Below are positions 5,084 through 9,682 of a DNA stretch of 9,682 nucleotides, piece after piece. Positions within the stretch are counted from its first letter, which is position 1; every line of letters starts with the position of its first letter. Origin of the DNA: Candidatus Bathyarchaeota archaeon (GTDB lineage: Archaea; Thermoproteota; Bathyarchaeia; TCS64). The notes beneath the pieces are model-generated. The model worked only from the letters and a program-made list of their open reading frames with translations, was not told the origin of the DNA and did no database searches. The stretch lies in assembly GCA_030601645.1 (NCBI GenBank), contig JAUWBQ010000050.1:1-9682 (forward strand). Reading direction: 5' to 3'. The translations under genes were made by a program, and so were the position numbers.

Positions 5084-5596
5084 ATGTTGAACTCCTCAGA
5101 GATCAGGCAACTCATCGAAGATGGACGGCTCATCACCGACTACATCGACCTCGACAGGCAGCTCCAGCCCACCGGGTTTGACCTGTCCCTGAGCGAGGTC
5201 CTGGCATATGCAGACGGGGGAAGCGTGGACTTCTCAAACGTTGAGAGGGTGATCCCCAAGACCACACCGCTGAAGCCAGACGAGGACGGCTGGTACTCCC
5301 TCCGGCAGGGCTGCTACGTCATCGTCTACAACGAGGTGGTGAGGATCCCCCTAGACGTCGTCGCCCTGGCCCGGTCCCGCTCCACCATGCTCAGGAACGG
5401 CGCGGCCGTCGAGACCGCCGTCTGGGACCCCGGCTACCAGGGGAGGAGCAGCAGCCTCTTGGTGGTGCACAACCCTCACGGGATCAGGCTCAAGAGGGAC
5501 GCCAGGGTCGCCCAGCTCGTCTTCTTCAGGATCGAGGAAGTGGGAAAGGGCTACGACGGCATCTTCCAGAGGGAGCGGATGAGGGAAGGGGAGTAG
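5084..5596 (+). CDS. dut: dUTP diphosphatase, archaeal DCD/DUT family
   Basis: A 170-residue cytosolic enzyme expected to hydrolyse dUTP to dUMP and diphosphate, keeping uracil out of DNA and feeding thymidylate synthesis. Family landmarks are LQPTGFDLSLSEV near the N-terminus (28-39), ARSRSTMLRNG (96-106, the triphosphate-binding Ser/Arg motif), the core WDPGYQGRSS (114-123) and HNPHGIRLKRDARVAQLVFF (129-148). dCTP deaminases have a catalytic Glu in the strand after the Gly (as in LEFYN); here that position reads LVVHN, so the deaminase Glu is absent and a pure dUTPase is more likely than a dCTP deaminase or a bifunctional enzyme. GAGG at 5072-5075 is well placed as a ribosome site for the ATG at 5084. 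A TATA-like CATAAACT lies near 5020-5027. It appears to be a single-gene unit. Confidence 0.85.
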   Translation: MLNSSEIRQLIEDGRLITDYIDLDRQLQPTGFDLSLSEVLAYADGGSVDFSNVERVIPKTTPLKPDEDGWYSLRQGCYVIVYNEVVRIPLDVVALARSRSTMLRNGAAVETAVWDPGYQGRSSSLLVVHNPHGIRLKRDARVAQLVFFRIEEVGKGYDGIFQRERMREGE

Positions 5597-5700
5597 CCAC
5601 CTCAGGCACTGCCTCAACGCCCAGCCGGGCACGCCCCCTTACGATCCCAGTCCCGGATGACGGGCACCCCGTTCGCCAATACTCTTCTACCCCGGATTGG

Positions 5701-5760
5701 TGTCGCAAATGGGTTTAAACCCACCTCGGATATGGCATCCATGTCGCAAAGTATTTAAAC
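5701..5760 (+). promoter_or_regulatory. Duplicated promoter region of argininosuccinate lyase, with a 14-bp palindrome
   Basis: TGTCGCAAA occurs twice, at 5701-5709 and 5742-5750, 41 bases apart, each followed by a TTTAAAC box and CC (5714-5722 and 5754-5761). The downstream box GTATTTAAAC is placed to start transcription near 5782, 13 bases before the ATG at 5795, with GGTGA (5786-5790) as ribosome site. The upstream copy is embedded in TGGGTTTAAACCCA (5710-5723), a perfect 14-bp palindrome. This could be a second TATA box or an operator. Repression by arginine is a natural guess but not shown. Confidence 0.6.
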
Positions 5761-5794
5761 CGACCCCCGGCTGAACCTAGGCGTTGGTGAAACC

Positions 5795-7285
5795 ATGAGC
5801 CTCTTCAGGTCCAGGCTGGCCAAGGAGTTCGACGGCCGCACGGCCAGGTTCCACACATCCGTGGCGGAGGACCTCCGCATCTTCGAGGACGACATCGACG
5901 GCACCCAAGCCCACGATATCATGCTCCACGAGCAGGGCATCATCCCGAGAGAAGCCCTCAAGAGAATCCTAGGGGCTCTGGAGGAGATCCGGGTCCAGTG
6001 GCGTGCCGGCGAGGTGGAGATCGGCGCGGAGTACGAGGACGTCCACGAGTACATCGAGACCAAGGTCGTGGAGAAGGTCGGCATTGAGATCGGGGGCATG
6101 ATCCACACAGGCCGGAGCAGGAACGACCAGGTGGTGGTGGACATGCGCCTCAGGGTCAGGGAGGAGCTCCTCGCCATCAACTCCCAGATTCTAGAGCTCA
6201 TCGGGGCCCTCCTGAAGCGAGCCAAGCAGAACGTCGAGACCCTGATGATGCTCTACACCCACGGCCAGCACGCCCAGGTCGGCACCTTCGCCCACTATCT
6301 GATCTCATACGCGGACGCCCTCATCCGGGACTCCCAGCGCCTCTCGGAGTGCTACTCCAGGGTCAACCTGAACCCCCTGGGGGCGGGGCCCGTCGGCGGC
6401 ACGAGCATCGGCATCGACAGGCGGAGGACCACCGAGCTCCTGGGCTTCGACGGCCTAGTGGAGAACTCCATCGACGCCACCAGCGGCAGGGACTGGGCGG
6501 TGGAGACCGCCTCCACCTGCGCCATCCTCATGTCCAACCTGAGCAGGGCCGCCGCCGACCTTATCACGTGGTCCACGGAAGAGTTCGGATACGTCGAATT
6601 GGCGGACGAGTACGCCTCCAGCAGCAGCATCATGCCCCAGAAGAAGAACCCCTCCACCCTGGAGCTAGTCAGGGGCAAGTCGGCCGAGGTCTACGGCTGC
6701 CTCACGGAGCTCCTCGCCATGGTGAAGGGGGTGGGTAGCGGCTACTACCAGGACCTCCAGCAGACCAAGATCCCCCTCTGGCGCTGCCTCGACACCACCC
6801 GGACCAGCCTCAAGGTGATGACCGGCATCGTCTCCACCCTAAACGTGAACGAGGACAGGATGCGGGAGCGGCTGCGAGGGAGCCTCGTGGTCGCCGTGGA
6901 GCTGGCGGAGACTCTGGTGATGGAGGCCGGCCTGTCTTTCCGAGAGGCGTACAAGCTGGTGGCCTCCCTCGTCAGAGAAGTTATGGACGGGGGTAAGGGT
7001 CTCTCATACCTGACGACCGCCGACATAGACGCGAAGGCTCATGAGATGCTGGGGAAGGGTGTTAAGATCGGCGAGGGTCCCCTTGAGGAGGCGACAGATC
7101 CAGAGGCGTGCCTCATGAGGCGTGAGTCCGAGGGGGGCCCCCACCCAGCACAGGTCGAGAAAACGCTGGAGAAGAGGGTGGAAACCCTCAAGGTATATGA
7201 GGCCAAGCTTGCAGAGCGCAAAGGAAAGATATTTGACGCGATGCAAGGCCTCAAGGAGACGGTGGAAGAATACATCGCCGGTTAA
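5795..7285 (+). CDS. argH: Argininosuccinate lyase
   Basis: A 496-residue cytosolic homotetrameric enzyme of the fumarase/aspartase superfamily that splits argininosuccinate into arginine and fumarate, the last step of arginine synthesis. Visible motifs are EYEDVHEYIE (79-88), HTGRSRNDQVVVD (104-116), YTHGQHAQ (154-161, with the catalytic His), NPLGAGPVGGT (193-203), ENSIDATSGRDW (223-234), and the mobile catalytic loop SSIMPQKKNP (277-286). In GYYQDLQQTK (316-325) the substrate-contact Tyr, Gln and Lys are kept, although the usual Asn after the Tyr is another Tyr. The length is slightly above the usual 450-490. No other arginine gene is in the window, so the gene stands alone behind its own promoter. 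The start fits a GGTGA ribosome site 4 bases before the ATG. Confidence 0.95.
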   Translation: MSLFRSRLAKEFDGRTARFHTSVAEDLRIFEDDIDGTQAHDIMLHEQGIIPREALKRILGALEEIRVQWRAGEVEIGAEYEDVHEYIETKVVEKVGIEIGGMIHTGRSRNDQVVVDMRLRVREELLAINSQILELIGALLKRAKQNVETLMMLYTHGQHAQVGTFAHYLISYADALIRDSQRLSECYSRVNLNPLGAGPVGGTSIGIDRRRTTELLGFDGLVENSIDATSGRDWAVETASTCAILMSNLSRAAADLITWSTEEFGYVELADEYASSSSIMPQKKNPSTLELVRGKSAEVYGCLTELLAMVKGVGSGYYQDLQQTKIPLWRCLDTTRTSLKVMTGIVSTLNVNEDRMRERLRGSLVVAVELAETLVMEAGLSFREAYKLVASLVREVMDGGKGLSYLTTADIDAKAHEMLGKGVKIGEGPLEEATDPEACLMRRESEGGPHPAQVEKTLEKRVETLKVYEAKLAERKGKIFDAMQGLKETVEEYIAG

Positions 7286-7371
7286 ACTCGTACTTTCCCT
7301 TTTCAAGGATCTCATCTCATGTGATTTCTACATCGACACCGCCCTTGCTGATTTCTAGCCACGGGATCCAC

Positions 7372-7407
7372 GTTTATAACCCGCGATGGGGAGTCTCAAC
7401 AGGAGGT
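7372..7407 (+). promoter_or_regulatory. TATA box and strong ribosome site of the cupin gene
   Basis: TTTATAA at 7373-7379 is a good archaeal TATA box. AGGAGGT at 7401-7407 is the best Shine-Dalgarno in the window and sits 7 bases before the GTG at 7415, fixing that start. The predicted transcription start (about 7400) is almost at the first base of the SD, so the leader would be very short. Confidence 0.6.
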
Positions 7408-7414
7408 TCCGAGC

Positions 7415-7738
7415 GTGAAAGAGGAAGCCGCTCATAAGGTGGAGAAGATGGTCGAACTGGTTTCCTATCAGGAGGGAGCCGTGGTCAGCAGGACCATACT
7501 GGACAAGAATGCTGGGACGGTGACGTTATTCGCCTTCGACGCGGGAGAGGGCCTGAGCGAGCACACTGCGCCCTACGATGCCATGGTCGCCATCCTAGAC
7601 GGGGAGGCCGAGGTCAAGATCGCCGGCGAGACCTTTCTCCTGAGGGAGGGGGACACCATCATCATGCCCGCCGATGTCCCCCACGCCCTGAAGGCCGTGG
7701 AGCGATTCAAGATGCTCCTGGTCATGATCAAGGCCTAG
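7415..7738 (+). CDS. Single-domain cupin protein
   Basis: A 107-residue protein with one conserved beta-barrel cupin domain (cupin_2 type). Motif 1 is represented by GEGLSEHTAPYDAMVAILDG (44-63), motif 2 by GDTIIMPADVPHALKA (79-94). Typical cupins have two His and one Glu in motif 1; here only H50 is kept, the second His is Ala, and the Glu position is not obvious, while H90 in motif 2 remains. Metal binding may therefore be weak or altered. Many such small cupins are sugar isomerase-like, sensory or of unknown role; no substrate is assigned. The GTG start is set by the strong SD at 7401-7407. It has its own TATA box 130 bases after argH and is probably independent of it. Confidence 0.85.
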   Translation: MKEEAAHKVEKMVELVSYQEGAVVSRTILDKNAGTVTLFAFDAGEGLSEHTAPYDAMVAILDGEAEVKIAGETFLLREGDTIIMPADVPHALKAVERFKMLLVMIKA

Positions 7739-7754
7739 CTATGGGCCCCTAGAC

Positions 7755-7762
7755 GTTTATAG
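7755..7762 (+). promoter_or_regulatory. TATA box of the exported protein gene
   Basis: GTTTATAG matches the archaeal TATA core and predicts a start near 7785, leaving about 8 bases before the ATG at 7793. The mRNA would be close to leaderless. The spacing argues against the upstream in-frame TTG at 7775, which would lie before the predicted transcript start. Confidence 0.5.
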
Positions 7763-7792
7763 ATCCGTACATTATTGTCACGTGAAGCCCCA

Positions 7793-8572
7793 ATGAGGAA
7801 GGCTTGGATAATCGTCCTCTCGGCTGCCATCGTCGGAGGAGTCTTTGCGTTCGAATACTGGACATCAATCCAGTTCCCCTTGGTCGACTACACCTCCGGC
7901 GACCTCCCGGTTCTCCCGGTGGGGATAGTGCGCGAGTACGACTATGTGATAGAGGGGGAGATGGCCGGGACGTATCGGTTCTGGGTCGAGGCCGTGGGTC
8001 CCTACGCAGTCGGGGCCGGGGGCTCTCTCCCCATGAGGGTCGCCTACTTCGCCCGTTCTCTGACCTCACTGGAGCACGAAGGGGTGGCCGCGGAGATCGA
8101 GATGATCTACGTCTTCGGGACCGACCTGACGCCCTTCGAATACCGTCTCAACGCCAGCCTAGGGGATGAATCGGAGCGTATCACGTGCATCTTCGACGGT
8201 TGGAACGTGGAAGGCAAGATCGAAGCCGGAGAGAGCACGTTGGAGCAGTCTCTGGAGCTGCCGGAGGACACAGCGCTCTTCGACACGTTCATGCCCGGGC
8301 ACTGGGATCTCTTCTTCAAACAGTTCACGCTCGAGCCCGGGAAACGAGTCACGATAGACGCCTTCATCCCACAGCTCCTCAGCCACCTCTCCATAAGGCT
8401 TGCATCCGACAAGAAGGCGAAGATCGTCTCCATCGGGGGAGTAGACTACGAGTGCCTAGTGGTCAGTGTCGTCGAGTTGAACCTCGTCCTGTACCTGCAT
8501 GAGGAGGATCTCATCCGGCTTGAGGAGCCGGACCGGGGGATCGTCATCTCCCTGAGGGAGACGCCCCCATGA
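7793..8572 (+). CDS. Membrane-anchored extracytoplasmic protein, beta-rich, function unknown
   Basis: The 259-residue protein begins MRKAW and then has a hydrophobic segment at about 5-20 (IIVLSAAIVGGVFAFE), a signal anchor or uncleaved signal with no lipobox Cys. The rest is expected outside the cell and is rich in alternating beta-type stretches. It contains IVREYDYVIEGEMAGTYRFW (45-64), a TPFEYRLNASLGDE turn and ITCIFDGWNVEGKIE, a pattern reminiscent of DUF3108/LolA-like barrel proteins; this is a resemblance only. Cys132 and Cys221 are the only two cysteines and could pair. The last 29 bases overlap, tail to tail, the remnant beta-lactamase gene on the other strand. The start is chosen from the TATA box at 7755-7762. 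Function is not assigned. Confidence 0.7.
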   Translation: MRKAWIIVLSAAIVGGVFAFEYWTSIQFPLVDYTSGDLPVLPVGIVREYDYVIEGEMAGTYRFWVEAVGPYAVGAGGSLPMRVAYFARSLTSLEHEGVAAEIEMIYVFGTDLTPFEYRLNASLGDESERITCIFDGWNVEGKIEAGESTLEQSLELPEDTALFDTFMPGHWDLFFKQFTLEPGKRVTIDAFIPQLLSHLSIRLASDKKAKIVSIGGVDYECLVVSVVELNLVLYLHEEDLIRLEEPDRGIVISLRETPP

Positions 8573-9146
8573 GGAGGGCGAGGGCGGCCTGATAGAAGAG
8601 GGGGCTGTAGCCACCGGTGTTGGTCGCGAAGGCCACCCCCAGCTTCAAGTTGGGGATGAAGGCGAGGCAGGCGCCAGAGACTCCCGTGGAGCCCGTGTGG
8701 ATGACCAGGCGCGACCCCAGGAAATCCTTGCTTATGCCCCAGCCATAACCGTAGCCGTTTCGGCCGAACGCATCCACGCCCCGGAGGGTGTGGAAACCGG
8801 GCATCTCCTCCAGGAGATCTGAGTCGACGATCTGATCTCCCCCGTGGGAACCGCCGTCCATGTTCATGAAGAGGTAGTTCGCGAGCTCGGTGACGGGGCT
8901 GAGGAGGCCTCCGGGGGCGGATATGAGCCTGTGGAAGGGGTGAACTGAAGGAGTCATGGAGCCGTCTTTCTCCTTCCAGTAGGGGGTCGTGGCGTCCTGA
9001 TCCCCCTCGAACCTCGCCCTCTTGAAGGTGCTCCGAACCATCCCGAGGGGTTTCAGGATTCTATCCTCGAATCCTTGGGAAAATCCGACATAGGAATCAA
9101 TTCGGTCTACAGGGTAATCAACGGTGTTGCTTGGGGCTAGAGGATT
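8544..9146 (-). pseudogene. 5'-truncated class C beta-lactamase-like serine hydrolase
   Basis: The open frame encodes the C-terminal part of a beta-lactamase/penicillin-binding-like serine hydrolase (PF00144 type): ILKPLGMVRSTF, then a long middle stretch, then the KTG-like box HTGSTGVSGACLAFIP and LKLGVAFATN near the end. These enzymes are usually about 350-450 residues and need an N-terminal S-x-x-K that is absent here. The frame continues upstream of the only good ATG (9041) with family-like sequence (SNT, then GFEDRILKPLGM) up to a stop at 9147-9149. No ATG, GTG or TTG lies in that upstream part, which runs straight into the 3' end of the sugar kinase gene. A deletion has probably removed the first half. 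It overlaps the exported protein by 29 bases at its 3' end and the kinase at its 5' end. Confidence 0.75.
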
Positions 9147-9682
9147 TCATCGCTCATGGCCAGGGCCAGGGCGCCGTAGAGAACGGCGTCTTCGCCGAGG
9201 GGGGTGATCATGATCTCTGGGCGCCTGTTGATGAGGTGCCTGTCGATGTTCTCCAGTATAGGTTTCAGGATCAGGTCTGGGTTTTCTAGCGCAATGGACC
9301 CACCCACGGTGATCAGCTGGGGGTCGAAGACGTTCACGATGTCGGCGAACCCGATGGCGTTCACAGCACCGATCTTGCGTACTATCGTGAGGGCCGTGGA
9401 ATCCAGTCTCCAGGCGGCCTCAAAGAGGATCTCCGCAGTGATGCCCCCAGGGTCCCCTCCCGCCAGCTCTTGCAGCAGGCTACCCTTCGCCTTGATTTCG
9501 CTCAGGAGCAGCCTGGCATATTTGGGAATGTTCCTCCCCGACGAGTAGGCCTCCCAGTGGCCCCTGCACCCGCATCCGCAGACGAGGGGCGAGTCGGGGT
9601 CTATGGTGAGGTGCCCCACCTCCACGGCGTTGCCATCCTTCCCGATCAGGACGTGCCCGTCCACGATGGCGCCGCCCCCCAG
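9137..9682 (-). CDS. ROK-family sugar kinase, C-terminal part (runs off the right edge)
   Basis: The last 181 residues of a ROK protein, which phosphorylate glucose, N-acetylglucosamine, N-acetylmannosamine or similar sugars with ATP. The frame is open to the window edge and begins with LGGGAIVDGHVLIGKDGNAV, the usual glycine-rich segment before the catalytic region. Next come EVGHLTIDP and the zinc motif CGCGCRGHWEAYSSG, in which the final Cys of the usual CxCGxxGCxE is His, as in some archaeal members. The ATP-side strand FDPQLITVGGSIA and the end VLYGALALAMSDEIL are normal for the family, so the C-terminus appears intact. The N-terminal domain with the catalytic Asp lies outside the window. 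ROK transcriptional regulators share this fold, but their extra N-terminal DNA-binding domain cannot be checked here. Confidence 0.85.
   Translation of the reverse strand: MGGGAIVDGHVLIGKDGNAVEVGHLTIDPDSPLVCGCGCRGHWEAYSSGRNIPKYARLLLSEIKAKGSLLQELAGGDPGGITAEILFEAAWRLDSTALTIVRKIGAVNAIGFADIVNVFDPQLITVGGSIALENPDLILKPILENIDRHLINRRPEIMITPLGEDAVLYGALALAMSDEIL

Noticed and set aside
7775..7792. Upstream TTG start of the exported protein
   Set aside because: The TATA box at 7755-7762 places the transcript start near 7785, after this TTG. The ATG at 7793 also gives a cleaner membrane anchor.

Overview
The window looks archaeal. Several genes are preceded by an A/T-rich TATA-like box roughly 25-35 bases from the start, with very short leaders. 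The dUTPase has the archaeal DCD/DUT layout, and the coding sequence is GC-rich with strong use of CTC, ATC, GAG and AAG codons. The mix of a UbiA prenyltransferase, a GT2 glycosyltransferase, a YbaK deacylase and an archaeal-style argininosuccinate lyase would fit a Bathyarchaeia-like (Thermoproteota) genome, but this placement is an inference and no rRNA is present to test it.

Layout. Bases 1-134 (minus) hold the start of a membrane protein, with its own TATA box at 174-183. Bases 342-830 (minus) encode a YbaK-type aminoacyl-tRNA deacylase. Bases 882-1074 hold a perfect hairpin, a plus-strand TATA box and a 35-codon ORF that resembles the first strand and phosphate loop of a flavodoxin. Bases 1107-3969 (minus) form a tight three-gene operon read right to left: an FAD enzyme like UDP-galactopyranose mutase, a GT2 glycosyltransferase and a UbiA prenyltransferase, each pair overlapping by 4 bases. 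Bases 3970-5083 are gene-poor: hairpins, a convincing 40-aa small ORF (4348-4470), a long G tract, and a cluster of tandem and inverted repeats.

From 5084 on come plus-strand single-gene units: dUTPase, argininosuccinate lyase (behind a duplicated TATA region with a 14-bp palindrome), a one-domain cupin, and a membrane-anchored exterior protein. At the right, on the minus strand, lie a 5'-truncated class C beta-lactamase-like gene and the C-terminal part of a ROK sugar kinase that runs off the window.

How it fits together. Most units are unrelated housekeeping (tRNA proofreading, dUTP removal, arginine synthesis). The one clear multi-gene system is 1107-3969. Its order (UGM-like flavoenzyme, GT2, UbiA with a decaprenylphosphate-phosphoribose-synthase-like first motif) recalls the mycobacterial glf-glfT2-ubiA region that builds galactan and its lipid-linked pentose donor. 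I therefore propose a lipid-linked sugar or surface-glycan pathway. This is the most interesting candidate system in the window, but its substrate cannot be read from sequence alone.
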